Positions 24,431 to 34,324 of a stretch of 64,000 bases of DNA are shown in pieces. Source of the DNA: Incurvaria masculella (lineage: Eukaryota > Arthropoda > Insecta > Lepidoptera > Incurvariidae); contig OX335642.1 of the NCBI GenBank assembly GCA_946894095.1, positions 3,917,021-3,981,020 of the forward strand, read 5' to 3'. The stretch's first letter is position 1. Each line of letters starts with the position of its first letter. A program made the translations under genes and the position numbers. The notes under the pieces were generated by a model. It was not told the origin of the DNA. It searched no databases and saw nothing but the letters and a program-made list of their open reading frames with translations.

Positions 24431-25027
24431 TATTTGTCATTTCGTCTCTCGGATAGACAAGTCAAAAAAGGGCTTAAAACAAGTTCATATAATTTTCCAA
24501 CTTATTTATTCAAATCTTTTAATGAGTTCTACATCTAAGAAATATTTACATAACAACATTTTAATAACAATAACAAAAATAACAAATAATGTTTATTACT
24601 TACAATCTTACAAAATCCCACATGCATAAGGTCAACATCCATATGAATAATATTGTTTTGTGGTGTTGCACACCTTTACTACAAGAATGAATCAGCACCA
24701 AAATAAGTGCATGGAATTTGAGTCCATCGCTAGGAGCAAAGTCATCAAGAAGTATTATGAATTACTGGGCAATTTCGTACATTTGTAAGATCCACGTCAT
24801 GAAATTTCTGCATTGATTAGATTGGAAATGACTATGAATAAGATTCCTCTAGCTTATCACAGTGTCAAAACCCTGTTGAAGCTTCATTCATCTTCTTAGA
24901 TATAATTATGTAAAAAAATATAAACGAAAATACAGAGACTTATGAAAACATAAGTAATTAATATTAGTGCAAGATTAACATTGCGTGCAAATAAATAATA
25001 TCAATATTTCCCGTCAATCCAGTGTTG
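24431..25027 (-). other. 3' UTR of the convergent cuticle-type gene
   Basis: AT-rich segment after the stop of the minus-strand gene. Minus-strand AATAAA motifs occur at 24592-24597 and 24505-24510, and one at about 24430, which nearly abuts the distal par-1 signal. The two genes are therefore convergent with short or overlapping 3' ends. Confidence 0.5.
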
Positions 25028-28000
25028 TCAATGCGTAGTCTCAGCTTGGACCGGCAGTCCATCCAAGTCTACCTCGGTGCTGGGAACGAGCGGAGGCTTG
25101 AATCCACCGTACTCTATCCGGAGCTGCGTGAGACGCGGCGTGCGGTCCGTCCGTCGCAACTTCCACTCGACCAAGCGCGGCGATGTGTGACCGCTTGCGC
25201 TCGGGCCGCCGGTCGGTTGGTTTGTGAGATAGCCGATGTATGTGCCGAGATTCGGCGTCTTCTGATGGAAAGTGTCTGGCTGCTTCGGCCGCATGTACTG
25301 GTAGGACGAAGCGTATAGGTTTCCCCATTGAGTGGTCCGTACGTTAGGAGAGCCTTTGTCGAAGCTGATATTTGTTTGTATTTGAGCAGGTAGTGGGGGT
25401 AAAAATGATGCATGGGAGTTCGCCGGATTTATTTGCGAGGCCGCCATGTAGTCCCGTGGAGATGAAGGGCCGTATTGGTGATCGACACTTGGGTGTTGGT
25501 GGTATGGAGGCCCCGGTATTGCGTAATTGGCGGGTTTGTAGTCATTATGGGCCCTATAGGGACCGTGCACTGGTCGGTCGACTATTTTCTCAACTTGGTA
25601 TGGCGCCTTTACTTCATATGGGACTTTAACTTCCACCGGATAGGGAATTTTCTTTTCCACAATTTTTTCATAGGGTACTGGATATGGGACTCTCTTCTCG
25701 ACTGGATAAGGCTTGTCCACGTACTTAGTCACAATCTTTTCAACAATTTTTTCCACAGGATATGGTACATTTACATGCACAGGAACCTGTTTCTCCACAA
25801 TTTTCTCAACAATTCTATCAACTGGATAAGGGATTCTTTTTTCGACGATTCTATCGACCGGATAGGGCTGTGGAACCGGCACAGGAACAGGTTGAGGAAA
25901 CGGTACTTGTATATGGATGGGTCTGTCGACATACTTAGTGATGGTGACCGGTTTTTCGACAATCCTATCAACCGGATACGGAACTCGCTTCTCCACAGCA
26001 TAAGGAACCGCTACTTTAGTTTCAAACGCCACAGGGTATGGGACTCTCTTCTCTATTGCATAGGGCACTCTGACTTCCTTCTCAACAATTCTATCTACTG
26101 CCACTGGCCGATCCACTGCATACGGGACTGGATATGGCTTATCTACAGCGACAGGGTATAACACAGTTTGTTCTACCGGCACTGGAATACCTACTGGGGT
26201 TGGCACGGGTACCCCAACTTGCTTCTCAATAACCTTTTCAACAGGTACTGCTACATGGACCGGCCGATCCACGTATATTTTCTTTTCTACTGCATATGGC
26301 ACCTTGACTTCGTACGGAACTGGATGCGGAACCATAACGTCGCGAGGCCTATCCACGTAACGAGTTACCTCGTATGGTCTATCTATAAACTTTTCTACGG
26401 TAACAGGATATGGAACAGGCTTTTCAACCGAGATCTCCTTTACAACCTCGACAGGCTGTGGGTATGGCACCTTTTTCTCAATAAATCGATCAACGAATTT
26501 GGTGACTGGAACCTCTTTTTCAATTATGATGGGCTGAATGATCTTTTCGCCGAAATGATTATTATAAGCGTTTATGAATTCCTTTCGCTCATTCTGTTGG
26601 CTCTCCCCCTCTTGGTGAACGTCAATACCCGTTTGAATATCTAAAGTATCTTGGTCTTGTTTTAATTCCCTGTTTTCCTCATCCACCTGAGCTTGTTCTT
26701 CCGCTTGTAACTTACTCCGGTACCCTTCAGGGTGAATGAGGACTTGTTGAGCTCCATATCGGTATAGTTTCAGGTTCATATTGTTTTGTATTTTTTTTGA
26801 AGACTCGAGCGCCATGTTGAACTGCTGTTGCAAGGATCTCAATTGTTCCTGGGCTTGCTTGCCATCTCGACTGTCATCATGTTGGATCACAATGTCATTA
26901 ATTTCTGTGAATTCTATGGGTATTGATTGTTGGACTTCAACGATGGTTTTCCCTCTGCGCGCACGTTCTTCATCTGGCTCTACAGTGTCCGATACTAACT
27001 CACTATCAGAAACTTCATGGTCATCCTCAACATTATTTAATACTTCAGTGTCATTCGAGTGGATGAGCCGTAGACCAACCGTAAGTGGCGCAAGAAATTT
27101 CTGGCTAACTGGTCTTGGAGTCACCTTAACTGAACCCTCATCACCTTCTTTCTCATCTCTTGACTCATCATCACCTGAAGGATATTGTAAATCATTCCTC
27201 ACAGCCGCTAGCTCATAGCCGTCTGCTAAGTAAGGTACCACGGTGGAGAGTATATTATCTCTGATCTGCGATTTAAAATCTGAAGCTGTTGATCCTTGAA
27301 CCACAATTGGAGTAGCGAAACTGTACTGGTTTTTCATGTTTATAGTATCTTGGCGGGATTCCTCCGCTTGATGTTTCACCTGATGTTCGATCATAGTGTC
27401 AATTAATTTTCCAATCTGAGCAGAAACAGTAATCGTGCTACGAGCAAAGTTTTCATTATTCCTGGGGTATAGTTTGGTGACTTCGTTCTTTGGCTTTGGT
27501 TTGATAAGGTCGTCACTATCTGGAGGGGCATCTTCAGCAGCGTGATTTATGTCTAGTAAATCATCGTTGGAGATCAAATCCTGTGTTGATGCCACTAATT
27601 TAGATATTCCATCAGTTACATTAAATATAGGAGTCATGGTCGTGAAAACAGCAAGGGTTGGAAGCGCAGTGGATATGTACATTCTTTCAGTTTTATAATT
27701 GTACCTTTCACGCCCATTAGAGTCCCTGTTTCCTTTAACACCAGATGAAATTGAAGACACCTTTGCGCCAAAACTCTCGTCATAGCTGGAATATACATTT
27801 CTGTCATCATAAGAAGGCACCTCTGCATAAAGCCGAGCCGAATGAATATAAGACGCCGGTGGTTCCGGGGTGTTTTTAGATTCTTTTGACTCTTCAGTAC
27901 AGTTTTGGTTGGTGAATACTTGAATTAGTGGTGTAGTGAGCTCATCTGTTTTGATGTCCTCTCTAGAAAGCTGTGGCGGACTTGAAACTTGAACCGTGTT

Positions 28001-28366
28001 GTCATTGGAATCGTCGGAAGGTTCAGCCTTAGTTCTGAAGTATTCTTGATTTGATTCTTTGGCCTGGGCTTGTTGTTCTGTGTATTCCGTGTAGGAAGGT
28101 TGCTGCAGTACATACTGTACTGGTGCACCGACACTGTTGGTGTGACGCGCCAAAGCTTCGCCGTTTGGCTCTTGTATGGTGGATGGGGCCAACCCTGGCG
28201 ATAGCTGTGCGTTTATGTAGGTGGGAGGAGACACGAATGGGTACGTGATGATGTAGTAGTCACGTGGCTTGGGATACTGCTGGCTTTCTGAACTCGCTGT
28301 TGAGGGTTCAGGTGCTTGAACCGAGTCGCCGGGAGTGGGAGCAGGTGCACTCGACTGCTCCGAAGC
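25028..28366 (-). CDS. RR-type cuticle-like protein, large last exon with VPYPV repeats
   Basis: The exon starts after a strong acceptor (GCATTTCACTTTTCAG) in phase 0 and encodes residues 132-1243 of the predicted precursor. The first ~600 residues are Ser-, Asp-, Glu- and Gln-rich. A dibasic RARR at about residue 598 looks like a furin-type site. From about residue 745 to 1068 (roughly 25555-26525) the chain is a dense repeat of EK-(I/V)-VEK, VDRP and VPYPV motifs, alternating charge with Val-Pro-Tyr. The end is Pro/Tyr/His-rich and closes with GFKPPLVPSTEVDLDGLP. Such Pro-Val-Tyr repeats occur in insect cuticle matrix proteins. An ATG at 28424 in the intron would also leave the frame open, but it lacks a signal peptide and is not needed. 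The gene product is probably extracellular; no exact orthologue is named. Confidence 0.85.
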   Translation of the reverse strand, partial: ASEQSSAPAPTPGDSVQAPEPSTASSESQQYPKPRDYYIITYPFVSPPTYINAQLSPGLAPSTIQEPNGEALARHTNSVGAPVQYVLQQPSYTEYTEQQAQAKESNQEYFRTKAEPSDDSNDNTVQVSSPPQLSREDIKTDELTTPLIQVFTNQNCTEESKESKNTPEPPASYIHSARLYAEVPSYDDRNVYSSYDESFGAKVSSISSGVKGNRDSNGRERYNYKTERMYISTALPTLAVFTTMTPIFNVTDGISKLVASTQDLISNDDLLDINHAAEDAPPDSDDLIKPKPKNEVTKLYPRNNENFARSTITVSAQIGKLIDTMIEHQVKHQAEESRQDTINMKNQYSFATPIVVQGSTASDFKSQIRDNILSTVVPYLADGYELAAVRNDLQYPSGDDESRDEKEGDEGSVKVTPRPVSQKFLAPLTVGLRLIHSNDTEVLNNVEDDHEVSDSELVSDTVEPDEERARRGKTIVEVQQSIPIEFTEINDIVIQHDDSRDGKQAQEQLRSLQQQFNMALESSKKIQNNMNLKLYRYGAQQVLIHPEGYRSKLQAEEQAQVDEENRELKQDQDTLDIQTGIDVHQEGESQQNERKEFINAYNNHFGEKIIQPIIIEKEVPVTKFVDRFIEKKVPYPQPVEVVKEISVEKPVPYPVTVEKFIDRPYEVTRYVDRPRDVMVPHPVPYEVKVPYAVEKKIYVDRPVHVAVPVEKVIEKQVGVPVPTPVGIPVPVEQTVLYPVAVDKPYPVPYAVDRPVAVDRIVEKEVRVPYAIEKRVPYPVAFETKVAVPYAVEKRVPYPVDRIVEKPVTITKYVDRPIHIQVPFPQPVPVPVPQPYPVDRIVEKRIPYPVDRIVEKIVEKQVPVHVNVPYPVEKIVEKIVTKYVDKPYPVEKRVPYPVPYEKIVEKKIPYPVEVKVPYEVKAPYQVEKIVDRPVHGPYRAHNDYKPANYAIPGPPYHQHPSVDHQYGPSSPRDYMAASQINPANSHASFLPPLPAQIQTNISFDKGSPNVRTTQWGNLYASSYQYMRPKQPDTFHQKTPNLGTYIGYLTNQPTGGPSASGHTSPRLVEWKLRRTDRTPRLTQLRIEYGGFKPPLVPSTEVDLDGLPVQAETTH

Positions 28367-28836
28367 CTGAAAAGTGAAATGCAATTTAGGTTGTACTTTC
28401 TGTAATGTGAAGATCTTTTTTAACAACGCAACTATGAAAACTCGAAATCAGCGCTAGCTGAATCGGCATTGTGTCGATTAGATCCTGCTTAAGACTATGT
28501 CCAGACCAAACATTGATCTGACTATTTTCAAAATCTGATCACAGTTCTTCAATATAGTATATGTCGTTACTAGGGTTGCCACCCGTAGGTACTTTATAAG
28601 AAAGTATTGTATGTTATTTCAGGCAATTGCACTTTATACTTTTTTGTATACTTAATTTGATTTCTTTGAGATATTGAAAAGTTTAGTCGTAAGTATTTTC
28701 TAGTTAAAGGAAATATATCGATTGATGATGAATCCATGTCGCCACTCGCTAGCGCCACTGCCTATTTACTATTGATAATCAATCAATAGAATTTGATAAT
28801 ATTGTTAACATAATTTAAAATTTAAATCTGCAAAAA

Positions 28837-29106
28837 ATGTATGTAGAGATGAATGATCTTTATGGAGATATCGCTTTATTGAATCAACTTTATAATCAGA
28901 TCACTAAGGGTTTTGAAGAACTGTCAACTGCACAGAAATGGCAGAAAGTATTTAATAATGACGAAATTTTTTTAAACTTGTATAAAGTTATTTCATTTTT
29001 ATTGTCGATTCCCGCCACGTCAGCATTCATGAAAAGAGTTTTTTCTGTGATGAATAGCAAATGGCGAACCGAATTTGATAAAAAAATAATTACTTATTTA
29101 CTTTAA
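28837..29106 (+). pseudogene. hAT transposase C-terminal (dimerisation domain) fragment
   Basis: An 89-residue open stretch contains LLSIPATSAFMKRVFSVMNS followed by KWRTE, the core of the hAT C-terminal dimerisation domain, where Ala/Ser-S-ERVFS is usual. The rest of the transposase (zinc finger, DDE residues) is absent, so it is a dead fragment within an intron on the opposite strand. Confidence 0.8.
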
Positions 29107-29124
29107 TTTAAATAAGGCTAACTA

Positions 29125-29222
29125 AGGCTATATTTAACATTTATAATGAATTCGTGGCTCCAAGTGCAATACTTTTTGCGTTCGTGTATAAAAAAACGTC
29201 GTAAGGTCGGAAAAACCTTAAG
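29125..29222. mobile_element. MITE right-end remnant
   Basis: It matches the right arm of the element at 12491-12851 (AAGTGCAATACTTTTTGCG and GGTCGG-AAA-CCTTAA), directly downstream of the hAT fragment. Confidence 0.65.
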
Positions 29223-29281
29223 CAAATTTAAAGAATGAGACCAACTCGGAGAGCACGCCGGTAAGTAATGTTCACACTCAC

Positions 29282-29449
29282 AGTGGAAGCTTGCGTGTTC
29301 CCATGCAACAGTTCAAGGGCGCGCTGGCCGAGCGCGAAGCTAGCCGTCACGCGGTGCTGCGGGCCGGCCGCGTGGTACTGCAGCAGCGGGTGGTAGCCGC
29401 GCGAGTCCGCCGTGTACTGCACGGACTGATGACTGCCTTCTTCGCCCTC
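29282..29449 (-). CDS. Cuticle-type gene exon: second half of the RR-like motif
   Basis: Acceptor GTGTGTGGTGACAG, donor GTGAGT, 168 nt, phase 0 at both ends (residues 76-131). It carries HQSVQYTADSRGYHPLLQY, which corresponds to the conserved end of the Rebers-Riddiford consensus (V-x-Y-x-A-D-x-x-G-[FY]-x-P) of arthropod CPR cuticle proteins. That motif binds chitin. Third positions are strongly G/C. The rest of the exon (HRVTASFALGQRALELL) is not part of the consensus and I do not recognise it. Confidence 0.87.
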
Positions 29450-29499
29450 CTGTCACCACACACAACTATATTCCGTGTAACTACTGTAGCTTGCACTGG

Positions 29500-29632
29500 C
29501 CGAGCGCTAGGTAGCTGCCGCACGGTGCTGCCACCTACACAGCTGGACTGGAAGCTGCGCGAGTCCGCCGTGTACTGCACGGAGTGGTGGCTCGTGTAAC
29601 AGTTCGCGAAGCTAGTCAAGCGGTGCTGAAGT
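29500..29632 (-). pseudogene. Decayed tandem copies of the RR exon
   Basis: Within the next intron upstream, the same strand contains HSVQYTADSRSF-like coding DNA (CCGTGCAGTACACGGCGGAC is identical to the true exon) followed by shortened matches to CAGCACCG and CGCTCGGCCAG. A second partial copy (CACCGC-TTGAC, TAGCTTCGCG) lies at about 29598-29632. All are in the same orientation as the exon at 29282, so local exon duplication followed by deletion is the simplest reading. Neither copy keeps the full reading frame. Confidence 0.75.
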
Positions 29633-30042
29633 CGGAGGTGATGACTTTTGGGATTTCCAGCACGAGAAGAGAGGAAGAACCTACAGAATGTCACCCCATC
29701 CCACTAACTGGGTCGCGTAACGAATATGGACGTTTTAGGTCCAAATTTGTAACAATGTTCATGCCTTGGTGTAAATCCTATACTACAGACTCGATTACCC
29801 ACCTACGGTGTATCGCCTGATGCATCCCAAACAGTAAAAAGTTGTCAGTAAAGTACGATCTACCGGGTAACGCGATAAAAGTTCACGCCGTCACTGTCAG
29901 ACGCGATGCCATACATGAGCACACGCGCCCACACCGAAATGCATCGATACGAGCACTGTACGAGCGGCTCGCAGGGGCGTATCAAGATAGGTACGGTGCA
30001 CTGCAGATGAGTACCCGCCAAAACATGACAGAGATGGCCGAC

Positions 30043-30183
30043 CTGCAGCTGCACGTAGAACTGTCCGTCCCGCTGTGCGCCGGCGCCGCGCTCGTGGTGC
30101 CCTCCCGCGCCGCCCCGCGCCTCCACCGACCACCCGTACGAGAAGTCACCCTCTCCGCTGCCGATGTCACCGCCCCGCTGCTC
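30043..30183 (-). CDS. Cuticle-type gene exon: first half of the RR-like motif
   Basis: Acceptor TTTGATGATGCGCAG, donor GTCGGC, 141 nt, phase 0 at both ends (residues 29-75). It encodes GDFSYGWSVEARGG ... RDGQFYVQLQ. Together with the following exon this gives F-x-Y-x-W-x-V, a Gly/His spacer, D-G-Q-F-Y and V-Q-Y-T-A-D-x-x-G-Y, the order expected for a divergent chitin_bind_4/RR motif. The Gly/His insert makes it longer than standard RR-1 or RR-2 domains. GC3 is very high. Confidence 0.85.
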
Positions 30184-30947
30184 CTGCGCATCATCAAACA
30201 AATGAACCGGGTGGGCATGGATGGGCGTTGCGAGCATGGAGGACGGAACAGCGATCGAAACTCGTCAGTATGGCGGCGGCGCGTAGCCACGACATCGAAT
30301 GTTCATTGCACTAAATAGCGTCCCGTGCAGCTCTTACGTGTTTTTACATGTGGTTAGAAAAGCAGTGTTTGTAAGCGAACACTCTGGCAGGCGCTTCCGT
30401 CACTGTATGTAAAAGTGGCTTCGCCGCCGCCGCTCCGCCCTCACAGAAACTACTTTCAGTTAATATTCCCGTCCTTCCATGATCGCTGGTATGGCGTATG
30501 GCGGCAGCGTTGCTATATGATCGTAATTAGTTCGCTTACGAATTCGGGACTCGCGACATCAAATGTTCGTCGTACTAAAATGCGTCCGTGAAGTTCTGAC
30601 GTGTCGTTGGAACTCGAGTAGTGAGCGAATTCGTGAGCGAACTAGCTGGCCGGCGCCAGCGTCAGTGCATGTATTTTCACTAAAAAGTGGCCACGCTGCC
30701 ACTGTACAGATGGCTTTCGGTCTTGGATCGACCCCTCAAATGTGTAGATGCATTATTTGACGAGTTGCATTACCCACGGTGCTTGGACCCTCCTAGTGGG
30801 GTTCCCTGCCTAATTCCTTTGGGGGTGTTAAACCAATATCATGATATCTGAAGAGAAATAATTCCTTTTTGTCTATGATCATGACAGTAGTTGTGGTATT
30901 AGCACCCGGCATTAGCCGTCGATGTCCAACAGGCGTATTATTGGAAT

Positions 30948-31132
30948 ACCGTGATCAGGAATCAGGAATCTTTCAGGGAGAAAACAGCTTTTATAGCGGT
31001 TGTCAAAACTATTTTTTCGCTGGAAAACCTTTAATCAATGAAGTGCTCCGGAAATTCCCGTCGAGAAAATCGTCTTGATAAAGCGGTTTTGTCACCTGAA
31101 ATATTCCTGATTTCTGAGCGCGGAATTCCAAG
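30948..31132. mobile_element. Foldback/MITE with about 37-bp inverted ends
   Basis: TTGGAATACC, CAGGAATCAGGAAT and TTTCAGG at the left recur inverted at the right (CCTGAAATATTCCTGA ... GGAATTCCAA). A left-end remnant lies at about 50535-50585. Confidence 0.65.
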
Positions 31133-31759
31133 AATTGACACCCAGTTCCACAACCTCGCCTTCTCTGTGCAGCCGGTCTCCGCGCCCGCTCCGTATGAAG
31201 ACACTTGACTTAGGAAGTGGAAAGTGAGAGCGGAACTGCTCTGGGTACAGTTTTTATAAAGTTCCAATGAACCCAGAACTCATATGCCTTCCTTGTACTA
31301 TTACGTCTGAGCCGGTGTTTGGACAGGTGCACTGCCAGGAAGAGAGGAATGTTACATTTGCAGCTATTTTTTTAAACAAATTTATATCACGTTTTTAAAA
31401 CTTACGGGACAAACTAAAACCATTTACTTTGACGGTTTACCGCGCGTGTGTGCGTTATTACGAGTTAGAAATCACTAAGAAAAGTCGCTACGACCATCGG
31501 TTCCTCAATGCAAATTGACTTTAGGCAATAAGTCCTCCCTTGCATGTATGTACCTATGTGTATGGAAGCAATAAAGCATATTATTATTATTATTATTACG
31601 ACCATCGATGCCACAGGCTTACACTATATAATAGAGCTGGCATTTTAAGAATACACCAAATCGCCAGTCCATGGATTTTTAAATTTCCATGGATGCATAT
31701 TTTCAACACATTTATATTACATTTCTATGCCCGCTAATGTATGAAAATAAACCCTGGAC

Positions 31760-32250
31760 TTGGAAAAACACAGCATTGGGCCGTGCGTCTCGTCGACGAC
31801 CTCTACCCCTGAATTTAGAGACCCTCCAACTCCGACGGGATGTATGTAGGGTCTCTCGCTATGTTCTATCTTATTTAACATGGAGAATGCTCGTCAGAGC
31901 TGCGTAACACTCCCCCTTCCTCCCTCCATCCCCTTTCTACCATCGCACTACGCAGAACAGGCGAGAATGTACACATTACCTGTTGATATTCAAAAAATCA
32001 GAACCCACCGATCCTCTAGATCCTTCATCTATAAGGTACCGTACATTATCGGTTGATATTCCATTCAGAACCCACCGATCCTCTAGATCCTTCATCTATA
32101 AGGTACCGACCTAGCAATGAAGCAATAGAATCAACTCTCCGCCGGGGTATTTTCCCCGAAGTACGACCTGGGACGACCCTTTAAACGTGGTGTGAACCTG
32201 GCCGGCCGGGCATGGCAATCGGACATGGTGAAAACGGGCTAACTCTATGA
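31760..32250 (+). mobile_element. LINE reverse-transcriptase C-terminal remnant with internal duplication
   Basis: Broken frames contain the LNLETLQLRRDV and WNxLP-VFP-type landmarks found at the C terminus of insect non-LTR polyproteins. A segment of about 67-72 bp is tandemly duplicated at 31969-32040 and 32041-32107. Related remnants lie at 34325-34680, 45275-45425 and 56215-56260. Confidence 0.6.
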
Positions 32251-32767
32251 TTGAGAGATCATCTCTCAATCGTATTCAGAGTGAAATGTCAAATTTTAGC
32301 ACGCGTACTAGCACCGGAATAACCACACAAAGTGCTATTTAAGTCCGGTGAAGTTAGTCCGCTCACACCAAGGAGGATAGAGGGAGAGAGGAGATGTTTT
32401 TAACTCATATTACTAAGGATCGCAGCGTGACACTGTGCGGGGAAGCGGGAGGAAAATCGCTTCATGGTGGGGTCATGCACCGCCCATTTTTGCGAAATCC
32501 ATCTACCGGAAGAATCGATATTCTGGTAGCAGCTATTCCGAGAGCTATTCTTAGTGGCTACAAGACTACAACTAGATGGCGCCTTTTAAAAAAACCTTCG
32601 CGCGGATTCAAATAATATTAATTTAAAAATGTCATTAAAATTTGCATCATTAGATCAACATTTCTTACCGTAAAACGAAAACTATTGCGCGCCATCTATC
32701 GGCACATAGCAAGAGCGATACATCGATACAATGCTCGAATATTGACTCAAATTATAAAATATGAGCC

Positions 32768-32909
32768 CTGTTACTAATAAACGCTGATCATCGTCTGAAT
32801 AGTTATACAATGTTTTGTCCTTTGCATTGACATGCATTTTTGAATTCGAGAGAAAGGGAAAAAATATTGTATAACTGTTTAGGCGATGATCTGGGTTTAT
32901 TAGTAACAG
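32768..32909. mobile_element. Small MITE, CTGTTACTAATAAAC ends
   Basis: 142 bp with inverted ends of about 50 bp (CTGTTACTAATAAACGC on the left, GGGTTTATTAGTAACAG on the right; GATCATCG inside both). No coding capacity. A diverged relative lies at 19838-19985. Confidence 0.8.
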
Positions 32910-33518
32910 GGGAGGTGTTTTACTGACAAATAAAACGTAATTCCACCTACAAACTTTAGATTATTTTGTCCTGTGTAATGTTTGCAATACTTTAAACAAA
33001 ATCGCATCGTGTAATCGACTGTTCGCCGAAAATTGCGCCGCAGACCATAATATTGTCCCACAACCTAACACCGCCAGCGCCATGCCGCGAATGTCGCTAA
33101 GCCACGCCTTCTTATCACGTGGGCTGTGACGTGGTCTCTACTTGGTGGACACAGAGCCAGTTTGCTTAGACCATCTCCTCTCTACCTCTATCCTCCGTGG
33201 CTCACACTGAATACTACTGCTCGAAAATCGGTCGCCCATGTACAGTGAAATACAGACCAAACTTGCCACCCCCAGTTGAAAGTCAGAATGAACGAATGTT
33301 TTGTTAAATAAACCTAGTTTTATTCTTAGGGTTGCATAAACAGTTTAATCATAGATGCTTTAAACAATGATTGTATGTATAGCCCCCCCTAAAAGTGTTG
33401 CTAGAAATCAACGTAATTTGTCTGTTGATCTTTTACTTAAGGCATTTCTGGCAACTTTGGTCTGTTGCCCACTGTACTTCATATGATCAGTCTATGAGTC
33501 ATCAGGTGCGGTACTGAC

Positions 33519-33590
33519 CGGAGGCGGTGTGGGGGCAGGTTCGGCGCCGCCCAGCGCGGCGATACTGCAAACTATCCACACGGATAGCCA
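33519..33590 (-). CDS. Cuticle-type gene exon: signal peptide
   Basis: Acceptor GTGGTCGTGTTTCAG, donor GTCAGT, 72 nt, phase 0 at both ends. It reads WLSVWIVCSIAALGGA and then EPAPTPPP. The hydrophobic stretch followed by Gly-Gly-Ala is a classic secretion signal with cleavage after GGA. Insect CPR genes usually have their first intron inside the signal peptide just after the first few residues, as here. The exon joins in phase both to the MVNM exon and to the RR exon at 30043. Confidence 0.75.
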
Positions 33591-33616
33591 CTGAAACACG
33601 ACCACATCTACTAAAA

Positions 33617-33815
33617 TATATATGCTTGGCACCATCGCATTGGATGAAAAGATGGTCGTAGCGGCAATGAAAACATTGTCCGTGTTTTTCACCTAGTTCA
33701 AAGTAGCTGTGCTCTTGAAGGCAAGGTTCTGGCACTGCACCTAATCACAGAAAAGGTAAGGGAATTCGGTGTGTTGGGCTAACATCATGTCGGTGGGTGT
33801 GGTATTAGCCATCCA
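33617..33815 (+). mobile_element. 5S-derived SINE, body and tail
   Basis: It carries GGCACCATCGCATTGGATG, GCGGCAATGAAAA and the tail GTGTGGTATTAGCCATCC. The 5S-like head is missing. It lies in the first intron of the cuticle-type gene in opposite orientation. Confidence 0.8.
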
Positions 33816-33821
33816 GAGGTT

Positions 33822-33930
33822 ATGAGAGGTATGAACGGCTCGTAGCTCGGTTGCGCGGGGCCTTGCCTTGCATTCAAGGGTTCAAATACTCATAACCTCG
33901 TACAGGCACAATTTTGTTTCTCTTAATGAG
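33822..33930 (+). mobile_element. tRNA-derived SINE head
   Basis: GGCTCGTAGCTCGGTTGCG (box A) and CATTCAAGGGTTCAAATACTC (box B, first 20 bases shown as landmark) with tRNA-like spacing, abutting the preceding SINE tail. Confidence 0.65.
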
Positions 33931-33964
33931 TTAGATAATTTTATTTCGTTACGAATGCGAGTTG

Positions 33965-34195
33965 TTCCATGGTTCCATGTAAAACTGTACGTCCTCTTCC
34001 CCTACTTGCTGGTAGGGTTAAGCCCGCCCCGGTTGATGCCATCGCATTGGATGAAAAGGTAACAAAAACGAAAATGAAAAAAATATACCGTGTGTTGGAC
34101 CAATTTCAACGTAGCAGTACTCTCAATGTTATCCTGGTATGGCACCTAATTCCCACGGAAATTCGGTGTGTTGGTCTCACGATGGGTAATAAAAA
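33965..34195 (+). mobile_element. 5S-derived SINE, body and tail, next to a splice donor
   Basis: It carries TAAAACTGTACGTCC, the GCATTGGATGAAAAGG block and TGGCACCTAATTCCC, ending in an A-rich stretch within about 10 bases of the first-exon donor of the cuticle-type gene (opposite strand). Confidence 0.75.
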
Positions 34196-34205
34196 ATGTT
34201 CTTAC

Positions 34206-34217
34206 CATATTCACCAT
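34206..34217 (-). CDS. Cuticle-type gene first coding exon (M-V-N-M)
   Basis: Twelve coding bases, ATG GTG AAT ATG, followed by the consensus donor GTAAGA. Joined in phase 0 to the exon at 33590 they give MVNMWLSVWIVCSIAALGGA, a well-formed signal peptide. A four-codon first coding exon is the typical layout of insect CPR genes. The exon extends upstream as 5' UTR to at least 34271, where TTAATTTTTCAG looks like an acceptor, so a further non-coding exon may exist. Short exons are hard to prove by eye; the fit of start, donor and phase is the support. Confidence 0.6.
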
Positions 34218-34324
34218 GAGCGATGTTGCCCCGCGCCCCTGCCTCCCCTGCGGCCCCGACAGCACCTCTCTCTGAAAAATTAAAACAATTCATATTGTAA
34301 TTGCCAACTCCGAAGGCATGCAGG

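Larger units (their letters stand above)
28367..29281 (-). other. Intron of the cuticle-type gene
   Basis: Donor GTGAGT at 29281 and acceptor TTTTCAG at 28367, phase 0. It contains a hAT transposase fragment and a MITE end. Confidence 0.75.
30184..33518 (-). other. Intron of the cuticle-type gene (3.3 kb)
   Basis: Phase-0 intron between the signal-peptide exon and the first RR exon. It holds a foldback element, a LINE remnant with an internal duplication, a small MITE and otherwise unassigned AT-rich DNA. Confidence 0.65.

Noticed and set aside
25475..26644. Plus-strand open frames of 228 and 158 codons
   Set aside because: They are antisense shadows of the VPYPV repeat region of the minus-strand cuticle-type exon, with no start or splice context.
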